Notes under the pieces: generated by a model
Told to the model about the DNA's origin: nothing
Seen by the model: the letters and a program-made list of their open reading frames with translations, nothing else
Database searches by the model: none
Position numbers and translations under genes: made by a program
Source: Macquaria australasica
Taxonomy: Eukaryota > Chordata > Actinopteri > Centrarchiformes > Percichthyidae
DNA length: 64,000 nucleotides
Assembly: GCA_005408345.1 (NCBI GenBank)
Contig: SEMN01000184.1
Coordinates: 806,001-870,000 of the forward strand
Direction of reading: 5' to 3'
Part shown: positions 23,740 through 34,526 of the stretch, piece by piece
Layout of the letters: the number at the start of each line of letters is the position of its first letter
How positions within the stretch are numbered: position 1 is the stretch's first letter

Positions 23740-24065
23740 TCTGACAATGTTACGGTTAAGGTTTGGTTAGGTTTAGGGACAGAAACAGCTTGGTTAGGTT
23801 AGGGAAACAGCGTGGTTTGGTTTAAATTTACTATTTTGTGGAGGTTAGCGGAGCTTCATCATCGTTGTTACAATAATCACAACTTGGTTACAGTGAAGGA
23901 ACAGTCGTGGTCATGGAAACAAACAGTGGTCTTCCGTGTTAAAGTCAGACGTTTTGTCAACCCGTCCATCCTCCCTGACCTCCTCCGACTGTGGATTTTG
24001 CTGCTCTATAACAATAACATCACCATACGTCCTCCGTCACAATTACTACGGCCACTAGAGGGCTT
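23740..24065. repeat. dispersed repeat with GGTTAGGTTTAGGGA motif
   Basis: The string GGTTTGGTTAGGTTTAGGGA, a second CTTGGTTAGGTTAGGGAAAC and the end ACGGCCACTAGAGGGC resemble a frequent teleost interspersed repeat. It is not telomeric, because the units are irregular. Confidence 0.5.
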
Positions 24066-24539
24066 TGTCCCTTGAGCCTTTTGGGGTGCTGGCTGAAACA
24101 ACTAATGCTGTCATTCTTCTTGGGAGGACAATCTCTGTTTTTCTTATTTAATGAAAAGTTGATATTTTGGACATACATGATTTTCACAATGCTAAGCTCC
24201 AACTATAGGTCTACGACCTCGCCTGCAGCTGCTGTTTGGATATTGTGTCTTTCATTGGAATAACGCTGCTGAACCAGAGTTTGGCTGAACTTCATCTGAA
24301 CTTGATTTGCATAAAACACAAGACAAAATAAATCTAAACTAGAAAAGACAAGGTGTTGCCATGATCGCTGAACAGGCGAATTTGCATGCAAGCATACGAT
24401 TGGACAAGCAGTGACTCTCCACCTTGTATCCACCAGTGAATAAGTGCCTGTGACAGCAGTACTGACGCACAAAGACTGCTGCCCCTTTGTTTTTTAAGTT
24501 TACTCAATTTATGAACCTATCATATCTGCTCAAGGCTCC

Positions 24540-25080
24540 AGTTAATTTCTGACCCTGACTTAATAAAACTCTCCTTTCTTTGCGAGCATTTGAAAAACAT
24601 CCAGAACTGTAATACTAATACTTTTGGATGAATGCTGTGAAGCTGATTTGAATCTATTATTCATTCAGCACCTGTCTTTTATCCATTTTTATTTGTCCAT
24701 TTACTTCGCTTCTCTCACCAGCTCCTCAATCAGTCACGTGAATCAGGTCAGAAAAGTTAATGGCAGCCGTGTTATGCCCACATAAAATGCGCGCTGAGGA
24801 AAGAATCCCAGACAAAAAGGTCTAAAGAAAATTATACGCACACCTGGCAGATTATACAACAAGCTATAATGCAGTTTGAAGCATGAATCTTCCCCAACTG
24901 TGTCATCATCCTGATTGCTTGCCCTCAGTGAACGTAATATTGATCATGTTGAGCAATTTCGAAACATCCAGTCCCTTCATGCTGCCAATATGCACCGGTC
25001 ATCATGATTGCAATCACGACTGACCACGAGCACTCCGTCATGTTTGTTTCCACATGGAGAAGTCTATTAACTGTGCAATT
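24540..25080. other. repeat-free island, possible conserved non-coding element
   Basis: Complex sequence with balanced composition and motifs such as TGATCATGTTGAGCAATTTC and TCATCATGATTGCAATCACG. There is no coding frame and no recognised repeat. Conservation is unproven. Confidence 0.25.
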
Positions 25081-25261
25081 TTGTAAAATACAAGAAATTG
25101 TTTGAGGATAGTGGAGAGGAAGGGGCTTTGTGCTGGGCTGAGATAGCAGCAGAATGTTTCAGAGCAACTTTACACTAAACCAGCAGTTCCCAAACTGGGG
25201 CTCAGGATCCCTGCAAGATCAAGAGCAAGATGATTAACAGTATAGGAATTAAGAATCAAGG

Positions 25262-25835
25262 CTAAGAGTCTACAGCCATGCTAGCCGCTCCATTAGGCTG
25301 TAATGCTCATTGTAAAGAAAAGCATGAATGTCTGCAACAAAAGGGTAAGGCCGTTTTCACATTGAATGAGAGTTGTGCGGCGGTGTGGGAGTGTCTGATA
25401 TTAATCAGCAATCCCAGCTTGAAGACCAGATACAAGCCAAGCCACTGCACGGAGATTAAGGTCTTTGTGCTCCCTCGTGGCTCTGAAAACAGTAGAATAT
25501 TAAGGTAAACAGCTAATGCTACAGTGCTACATGTAAACAAAGTTCTTCTTCACCTGGATGTCTGCCGGTCTGATCGCCAGCGTGATTGGCTGCCACAGCG
25601 TGACGTCGGGTTGCATTTCTCCAAAAGTAGAATCCATTTCAACTTTTTCGCTGCAGGCCGCTGCGTTTTTTTGCAGCACCCCCTGCAGCCCACACCGCCG
25701 CAGCCTGAACGCAGTACCCGGTTCAAATGAATGGGAAAATCTGCGTTTTCGCCACAGCGCCTGATACAATGTGAATTCGGCTTAATCCATCAAGTAGATG
25801 TTGAGAAACTTCAGTCTGGCCATCAGTTGAGTGGC
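25262..25835. repeat. dispersed repeat (AGAGTCTACAGCC family) split by a MITE
   Basis: The left part, to 25,345, has AGAGTCTACAGCCATGCTAG and CATGAATGTCTGCAACAAAA. The right part, from 25,785, has ATCCATCAAGTAGATGTTGA and CTTCAGTCTGGCC. In the related copies at 31,125-31,535 and 51,590-52,200 these blocks belong to one unit. Confidence 0.7.
25346..25784. mobile_element. Harbinger-like MITE inserted in the repeat
   Basis: Left GGCCGTTTTCACATTGAATG and the reverse complement of the right end (GCCGAATTCACATTGTATC) are imperfect inverted repeats. They are bordered by TAA on the left and TTA on the right, the three-base target expected for PIF/Harbinger elements. The 439-bp element has no coding capacity. 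Confidence 0.55.
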
Positions 25836-25974
25836 TAAAAATGTATTTCTACTACACAAAGTTTTTTTCAGATGTTCCTCTAAACAAAAATCACTTTGGT
25901 TGAACTGCTCACATTCGGTAGACATATGCAACATGTAACAAAAGGTAAATAAACAGTTATGACAAGGTATATAT

Positions 25975-26095
25975 GTATTATATATCTCATCTGGTGTGGG
26001 AATGCCTCTGGATCCCCAGGAGGACCTGGAAGACGTTGCCAGGGACAGGAACATCTGGACTACTTAGCCCAGAAAATGGATGGATGGATGGATTT
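25975..26095 (+). mobile_element. LINE-derived 3' tail with TGGA repeats
   Basis: Begins ATATCTCATCTGGTGTGGGA and encodes HLVWECLWIPRRTW-like residues, a stretch found at the end of some fish LINE reverse-transcriptase proteins. It ends in ATGGATGGATGGATGG. A severely 5'-truncated insertion. Confidence 0.5.
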
Positions 26096-26213
26096 CAACT
26101 GCATCTCATAGTCTTCATCAGCAGAAGGAGATGGCTCAGTTGTCATCATGTGATCAAAGTATTGAACTTCAGTCAAGTTATGACTAGTGGTTGTTACGCA
26201 ACAAACTCCATCC

Positions 26214-26265
26214 ACTCAAGGTCCACTTACTAGCTCTAGAAAAAGCTAGTAAGTCGACCTTGAGT
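26214..26265. repeat. 22-bp inverted repeat with 8-bp loop
   Basis: Arms ACTCAAGGTCCACTTACTAG+CT and its reverse complement pair at 21 of 22 positions around the loop CTAGAAAA. The flanks do not continue the pairing. Confidence 0.85.
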
Positions 26266-28951
26266 TAAGATTGTTTTGTCAAACTACTGTGTCCAAGGAC
26301 AAGAAAGAACTTTCTCTCTCAACATAAGAACAGTTGAACCACATGAAAACAAACTTCTCAGTTAAAAGACACAGTGACGTTCCTGACACTCCCTCTCCAG
26401 CAGTATAAACTGAAAGTAAATTAGCACTGTGACCTTGACTTATCATATGAATCATTCAAATGCTATAGGGCTACGGGTCCAAGTAGTACTTCAAATGTAT
26501 AAAAGCTTCTGCCCTCAATAACACAGCGGAGAGCTCAGAACAGGAACACTACATTTGTTTGAATGTAACAATTTTTGGCTAATTGTCCACACGACATTAA
26601 ACACTACATGCGTGGCCTACAATCAGTTAGCGTGCCCTCAGTTTGGCACTCACACAAACACTTTATGAAATTAGTATAATGAGCACTGAGTCTTCCGATA
26701 ATGGATCAGAAGGAGGGCAGAAAGGTCTGGACAAGGACCCAGCAACCCAATATTATAGAAAAACAGAAATCACTACATTTAAAATGCATAAGTAAGGCAA
26801 TTTGTCAAAAAGGGTGAGATTTCACACTGTAGGCAAGCATAAATGGCTCATTAGAGCTACTAAAAGGCTGTGCTACATTTACCGTCATGCTGCCCGCTCA
26901 GTCTGAGCTTTGAAGAGTTTTTTGACAACATTTTTGCCTTTATTTCAAAAATGAAAAGAGAACCTTTGTTCCATTTCTTTTTGAGAGTTTATCCATCACC
27001 TTCACCTTCACTGTCAAGTATGCAGCAGTTTATTTAATAGTTTTAAAGGTAAAATCCCTTTTTCACTGTATGTCAGCCAGTAATTACAGGAAGGGCTGAT
27101 TATTGTAATTGAATATTGGACATTTTGGATATCGGGGCTTAGAAAAGGAAACTTTTTCCTTACTTTGAGAAATTGGAGCATTTTTTCCTTCAAACCCCCT
27201 TTTATTTAACAAAAGAAAACAACAAAAAAACTACAAAGAAAAACTTTTCCTAACCTTGCAGAATCTATATCTGGATCAAAAGCTACTGTATCGACTTTAT
27301 CTAATCCAATATTCAGAATAGTTTTCATTTTATTAAACAAAAAGTAAATTAGATTACAAGTTTGACCAGACAGCCGATGCCAGCTTTTTCTACTCATTCA
27401 ATACTCACATTTATTGAGGTTGAAGGATATTGCTTGGTTAAGGCAGTCATTACTTTGTACATAATGTCCTATAACCAAATCTACAATAAATCTTTTAAAA
27501 AAATGTACTTTATTGTCATGAATTTGCTACATTAATCATATAGTTGCTGGTTTCATAAAACCCAATTTATCATTTGTTTACAGTTGTGGCGTAACAGTGC
27601 AATCTGTGATCATAAAAAGAAAACAGTTGAAATAAAATAAAACAAGAGTAGGGAAAAAAAAGAAAAAAAACTGTGAAAAAAGGGTGTCCTTAATGCAGAG
27701 AAGGCCAATCAGCATTTACATTCACATATCAGGAGAAATACTGCAAACATGCATAAAGATACGAACATGCATTCCCATACACGTACTGTACATAACAGTG
27801 AGATGCATATGCTCCCATCTATTGTACTCAGTGACCTTGATGATTTCAGTTTACATGCTGCAGCCATTTAACCCATTTAGTTTCAAAGTAGTCAACATTG
27901 CCTCAAATTTTATAAGTGACTTTTTCCATGTTTTTTAATCGTTGCATGTTCTGTCAGTTTGTCTATACTGAGGCTTCCTTTTCCACTCCAGTTTCTTTTT
28001 GTTACTTTAAAAAAGGGAAACAAAAGTCTTCAGCTTCAACTACAGCACACCCCTTCTCTTATCTTTTATCACAGTATAGTAGATTAACGGTAGTGATGTC
28101 AAGTCACTCCTGATGGTCAGCGAGAGCCCAAACTAAGTGGAGGAATTTCTTCAGTGCTCAGTTTTCCCATCAACAGCAGAGAAGACTCCTCAGTAGGGCA
28201 TCGTCAGGCCATAGGGAGACTAAAATTTCAGTTCCTAGAAAGAACACACAGTCAGTGCTTTTAAAAGAGGATCTGTGTGCTTTCTTTCCAGAGGTTTTCA
28301 CTGTTACTAATTACCAGTAGACAATGGGAGACCCCACTTTACTCACATTACTCAAAGAACATTTCAGCTGTTGTATGTTGCAGTCAAGGATTCATTATTT
28401 TAGTGCTCTCCTTTGCTAAAATGTCTGTACATTGGTATATATATGGTATGGTATTAAGGATTAATATTTAATTTTAAATCCTGATTTCGTCGGTTTGAGC
28501 ATCTGCACATCTGCGTTTCAGCGAGCGTCCTGTCGTGATTTAATGTGACTTTCAGTTTGCAGTGATTTCTGCAGGTATTGATTTACCAAGCAGTTTTGTG
28601 TCATGGGCATAGCTAAGTGAGGATTCCCTGGTGACTGCACCCAGTGGGTGCATTTAATAGAGTGCGATTTACAAGGTTTCCCGCCTCTTGTGCTACAGAC
28701 ACTTCCCAGTGGTGAGTCACCCAGAGTAACTGAGGATGATTTGGCCATCGGATAAATATTGAACTAGCTAATGGCTGTGCCAGTAACACTAGAATAGCAT
28801 CAACTGCGTCAAAACCGAGCTACAAAAGCAAAGAAATATTTTTGGCATCAGAGCTTATTCTTCGGTCTTTTATTTTTATAAGACCAGTAAAAGTACAACA
28901 TTTACGGTCCACGTGAAACCAAACTAAAACAACACGAAGGCCTGTGTGCAT
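26266..28951. other. no gene or repeat recognised
   Basis: AT-rich intergenic sequence with A-rich runs near 27,630-27,680. No supported gene. Confidence 0.5.
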
Positions 28952-29422
28952 CATAGACTGTATATAAAGATGGCCGACCCGTCTCCACTTCCTCCTACTG
29001 TTCATAAATGAAGCCAAAATACCCCGGATACGGGCGCTGCCATCTTGTGCTGGTGACGCAATTTGGAGCCAGAGTCTGCGCAGTAGTGATCCGCGGTGGA
29101 GACGTGGTATGGAGGTCCCACCTGAACCAAACGCGAGCACGCTCACTGTTGTCAATCATGACGCCACACCCCGTTTTTATAGCATCAAATAACTAATTAA
29201 AACCAGACTTGTTGGAAAAATGAACACTTGAACAAACAACAGCGTGATAAGAACTACCTAAAATGACAGAAACCATCTCTGGAAAAAATGTGTTTGACGT
29301 GTACTTTGACTTTTCAGTTAGTTTATGACCTATACTGCAGCCAGCCACCAGGGGGCGATCGAGATGTTTTGGCTTCACTTTTGGGGAGCTGTCGTGCCGT
29401 CCATCTTTATATACAGCCTATG
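28952..29422. mobile_element. hAT-like MITE with near-perfect 8-bp target duplication
   Basis: The left end CATAGACTGTATATAAAGAT and the right end, read in reverse (CATAGGCTGTATATAAAGAT), form 22-bp inverted repeats with one mismatch. The flanks GTGTGCAT (28,944-28,951) and GTGTGTAT (29,423-29,430) match at seven of eight bases, as for hAT insertion. The 471-bp element has no transposase. Confidence 0.85.
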
Positions 29423-29430
29423 GTGTGTAT

Positions 29431-30999
29431 TCATGTGTTGTGTTGTGAGTAAATAAAATAGCCAAAAGGTCTTTTTTTCATAGTGGAGTCTTACATTAAC
29501 CATCAAATTATTAGAACCAAGAGAGGCTTTTAGTGGTCAGGCCAGGTCTTATGAAGTAAGGTGACAGGTTATTAATTAGGTTTAACTTGAACAATCAATT
29601 TGTTGTTGGTGGTGTTGTCGTATTTAGCTCATTTAAAGTGGATATCTATTTCATGTATCATTTGTACTGATGCAATTGTGTTTATAATGATTTTATTGTT
29701 TGATTTTGTGTTACACATTTTGTGTCTGCCTTTTAGAAACTTGGGACCATGATGGAAATAAGTCTTGTTTCAGCACTTCTTTAAGTTTATTAAACTCTGG
29801 TGAGAAATGGGAGTATTTATAGGTATAAAGTAGAACAGGGGTTCTGTCACAACTTCACCTAATTGCAAGGTGGCTGAAAAAGGCAAGCAATCTTCTCTCT
29901 ACGTGTAGTACTGAAAACAAGAAGACTATAAAAGTTTAAACAGTGAGCATTAACGGTGTCTCCCACTGCTTTTCCTCTTTTCAGGTACTGAGGTTTTATG
30001 TTCTTCAACGTGTGATTACATTTCTTTCACACTTTTCTTACTTTCTTTGTTATGTTTTGTATTTATAGATACCCATTTACCCCAGTTCAAGACTACATAA
30101 ATATATGGCAGCATCAATGACAGTGTTTTAATTCAAACTGACAATTTGCTTAAGTTAAAAAAGATATAATGAAATAACTTTTAGAACATCTTCAAAGACC
30201 TGTCAGTCCATATTCATGCCATCACTTGTAGTACCAGCAGTTCAAATTTACAGTAGTCCACAGTAAATGCGGTCCAAAGGTCTGCACCCAGAAAACTACA
30301 GTATTACTGAGAAGCAACCATCCCGCTATGAAAGTTTATCCTTTTTATAAAGCCAAGTTGAATCCTCCCAGCTGAAGGAGTTATCGGGGATTGTTAAGTC
30401 GCTGCTGTTGGTGTTATTGGAGATATTGGCGATTGGTAAAACACTGTCAGACAGAGCACAGACTCCCGTTCAAAAAGGGAGGGTGGGAAGGGATCGATAA
30501 GGCTGGTGAGTTCAGTAAGAACTCGGTTCAGCATGTGAAGATCAATAATGATGAAGCAGCCTGAGATGCCCCTGAGGGGGAGGAATAAAGAGCTCTATTT
30601 CAAAAGGGACTGTAATACTACAGCTAATACCTTCAGATTTCATTTTATTGTAAATGATGGAAATGTCATTTTGAAGCAGAGCCTGTCAGGTATTGTTCTC
30701 TCTGGCAGGCTGCTGAGGGGAAGAAACACACTGTATAATTATGTATGCTCAGGTTAACTTTAATATCACACAGAATTATATGTACTTTTCCCGAATAACC
30801 TTTCGATAAACACTTTTTAAATGCCAAATAGTTAATAATATCTTATTACATGAGAAGAAAATCATTCACTTAAGTCTCGTCTCTTTCGTATCAGTTGACA
30901 GGAGCAGCATGTTCAGCAATACTAGACTGATGTATCGTATATGATCAAGCTGTACCACACTTTAAATATATTCTACATCCAGCTGACTTCTATTTCGCC

Positions 31000-31001
<2 letters not shown>
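29431..31001. other. no gene or repeat recognised
   Basis: Intergenic sequence with no supported feature. Confidence 0.5.

Positions 31002-31050
<49 letters not shown>
31002..31050. repeat. (GA)24 microsatellite
   Basis: 49 bp of uninterrupted GA repeat. Confidence 0.97.
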
Positions 31051-31053
<3 letters not shown>

Positions 31054-31124
31054 TGGTACAATGAACAAAAGGTTTGCAGTGAAGATGGCTTTGTTAGATG
31101 TGTGTTACTGAAAAGGAGGACAAG

Positions 31125-31535
31125 ACAGAGTCTACAGCCACATTAATGGCTCTGTGAGGCTGCAATGCTCATTGTAGAGAAAACAAAACTGTAAAAAAAA
31201 ATCAAGCTGAGGTCCAGAATTAGTTTTTTGATCTTTAGCAGTCGTGGGGAAGTAACTGTAATAATGTGCCACAGGGTGGTGTCAGAATAAAGGTCTTTGG
31301 CAATTTAAGAAGGGTTTATCATGTTGTGGGCATCAGAAACAAAATATGTCAACCTCACGGTGGCGCTAGAGGAAGGTTCAGGGGATCACCTAGGTCAATA
31401 GGATTCATTCTCTGGGGACAATAAACGTTGTGGCAATCTATCCAGTAGTTGTTGAGATATTTCAGTCTGGACCAAAGTGGTGGACCGACCGACACTGTCA
31501 CCCTGGAGCCACACTGCTAGCACGGCTAAAAAAAG
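31125..31535 (+). repeat. dispersed repeat, AGAGTCTACAGCC family
   Basis: Starts CAGAGTCTACAGCCACATTA. Later blocks are ACGGTGGCGCTAGAGGAAGG, TTCAGGGGATCACCTAGGTC, TGTTGAGATATTTCAGTCTG and GGTGGACCGACCGACACTGT. The same blocks occur at 25,262-25,835 and 51,590-52,200. Confidence 0.8.
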
Positions 31536-34280
31536 GTGAAACACCATCCATGTCTGTGCACCTTCACGTTTTATGAAAAATATGATTGCTGGCTGGTTTC
31601 GGCTAGAGCTAGATGGAGCTATGTTTGTTTTATTAATAACCTCTACAATTACATCATGGGATTTTAATCCAACAATGGTCCAGGTATGATGTTGCTAAAA
31701 GTCTCCTGTCAGTCCTTGTTTGGCTTATTAGCATTGCCTGTAAGGTCTTCCAGCATGTAAAAAAATCAGGGATTAAGTCTTCAGCATAGCTTCTTGCGTG
31801 CTAATTGTACTCAGCCGGCCAGGTTGTTCTTTTGCAGGGAAAAACAGCTTTCACTTTGCCCAAAGCAGGAGGGAATAGATAAATAGTAAATGTGGAAATC
31901 GTCCCACCTGAATTCTTGCCTCTTTTCATTATGCAGATCAGATCCTGAGCTTCATAATGCTTTAGCTTTCCTCCAGTATACAGAGCCTCAGATATTATCT
32001 GTTGGCTCAGGCTCAGATAGTGTGTGCTCAGAGATTAGAGGAGCTCACAGTTTTGTGATATTTTTGAAAAGAGATTCCTCATAGTGTGGACTGAATTTGC
32101 CTTGATCAGGTCTTTTAATTATCCTCTAATGTTTATGAAAATCTTTTACATGGTGTACTCAACATGCTGAAATAATAGCCCTGCACGCAATTGTTAAATG
32201 TTTAGCACTTCTGAAGCAATTATGCAAACCTTTTCAAACAAACAACAAACACCCAAGCTTTCCCTAACAGGTTTCACCATAACCTCCGTTTTTCATGACA
32301 AGAAGTGGACAGAAATGGCACGTCTGAAAGAAGAGTATGAAAAGGATAAACATAGCTTTAGTTATTATTATAAGAGTTAGATTCAAATGTCTTATCAGAG
32401 TTTAAATTACAGACATGACTGGATGTACTGGAGCAAATGAGTATTAAGAATACACCAATCCAACATTTTCTCTCCTCATACTGATTTCTCAAATTTAAAA
32501 TCTGTACATCTCTCTGAATAGAACCCATTGGAATAATTATTTATGTGAAGTAACATTATTCCAGGGATTGCTGTGGCACAAAATTAACATAACTGAATGA
32601 ATATAACTGATAGCGGAAACACTGAATTTTTATAATGACATTGACAAAGAAACTATATTTAATTTGGATCAGATACCCCATCTGCTTAATAAGGTCTGTA
32701 TCTGCGCCTCTACCAATCCAGCATATTGGATTGGCAGCTGTCTGAGGTAAAATTTGTGGTCTAGCTCAGTCAGATAACTTCTAGTAGAAGCTCCATAATG
32801 TCCATACATGATCTATACAGAATGTGGCAGGGGTACATTTTTTGATAATTTGTAGACATTAATTTCAATTTCTGTATTAGAAATGTTTTGTTTGTACCCT
32901 GAAATGAATCATTCTTGCCTACAAATGACGAATGTACATGCTATTCAGGCAGCTGGTTCACAGTATTGACTGTAAGCACTGTTGCTGTGTGTACTATACA
33001 GTAGGTGGCTGAGTCGACTAATTAGGCACAGGGTGTCATGTTAATGTCCTTCTGTTGTAAGATCATTAAGAAGTTGGTTTACCTTCTCCAACTTGTTACA
33101 GCTCATGGTCAGAGGTGGTGGAATCTGTTTTATTGTGAAATACTGCATAGTTGTATCTCCCAAGGCCTCTAAACCCACTCCAATAAAAACAACCCAAGAA
33201 GGCAATGCCATTCTTTGTTTGACTAATTAACATGTGCTTGAATCTGCAGTCATGTATCACAAGGTTTGATAAATGAGGCTGATTGTCTAAATGTGTTTAT
33301 GATGATATTTGTTTGAAGAAGTTTCAGGATGTCTTTAATTAAAGGAGAAAAAAAGATGCTGTCAGATATTTTGTATTCTTTGTTTCCAGAATCTAAAAAT
33401 GTTTTTCATTGTGTGGCAGACTGTTTTTTTTAATTATTATTATTTTTCATATGCCTGGAGCATTTACTAACAGGTGTTTTAGTGGCTTCCTATTAAACAT
33501 TCAATATAACAAAAGGTTGGTTTATACCTAGTGGGTAATTAACAGTTTGGGCAGTAGTGCATGAATACTGAATGAATAACAGATTAACAAACACAACACA
33601 TACAGACAGAGGAGGTGATCAGTATGCCAATAGCATGCACAAGGCAGCAGAGGGGCGGGAGATGACCATGTCAGCTCCTGTCAAGAGGAAGAGGAAAGTC
33701 TTCGACAGACGGACTGTTGTGCATTCTGAGCAGTGCAGCCATGTGGAGGCTCAGTAGAGCTCAATCAGTTTATTTACTTAAACGCTGTTTTGAGAAAAGA
33801 GAGGCAAACACAGTAGCTGATTGTTTTAGGGTAAATATGGACTTCTTCTCTTCAGTCACAAAGTGCTGCTTCCCTTACACTGCCTGCAAAAGAACATTTT
33901 CCTACCATGCTGCCTGTGACAGGACCAAACTTCATCTTGTGATCAGAGAAGCTAATTCCCTACAATTCTTCAAATCCAAAACCCATTTATTCCTCTTCTT
34001 CTACCTTAGTTGACATGGAAATCTGCTTCTGATAACCTCTTTCAGGGCTGCATCTGAAGTACTACATCACCAGGAAGTCCAGTCTAAAGGCTTTGTAGCG
34101 ACCATGAAAATGAACAGCAGTTTAAACTCTTTTGTGCAAAGTTACCACTGCAGCAATAATTTGGTAGTCTGTGCTGTGGCTTGTGAGATAAACTGTAAAA
34201 TTAGCTCTGTGCTAATTGCTACAAGGGATATTTAATTGGCCAATCATTGGGTAACAGTGCGTCACCTAAAGTATTCCTGC
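31536..34280. other. no gene recognised
   Basis: Intergenic AT-rich sequence. A plus-strand frame near 33,670 with a Lys/Arg cluster (PVKRKRKVFDRR) lacks further support. Confidence 0.5.
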
Positions 34281-34518
34281 CAACCCTGTTTCCTAGAAAT
34301 TATGTTTATATATATTACTTATGTGTTTTGCCAATTACTTTTAGCAAGGAAACATGATCACTACCCCAGTAACGTTTTTCCTGTAGCCGGAAGTGCTGCA
34401 TTTATGTTATAAGAAGGTGGTAGGGGTGTGTGGTGGGCGAACAAAGCTTAAAAATACTACTAATTTTATACTACTAAACTTTTTTTTTTGTAAACATAGT
34501 TTCTAGGAGACAGGGTTG
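34281..34518. mobile_element. short element with 28-bp inverted repeats
   Basis: Left CAACCCTGTTTCCTAGAAAT+TATGTTTA and right TAAACATAGTTTCTAGGAGA+CAGGGTTG are inverted copies with three mismatches. The 238-bp element has no coding capacity. The flanking TCCTG on both sides may be a trace of a target duplication. Confidence 0.7.
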
Positions 34519-34526
34519 CTCCTGTT

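Noticed and set aside
23740..23830. Interstitial telomere repeat (GGTTAGG strings)
   Set aside because: The units are irregular and belong to a known type of teleost interspersed repeat.
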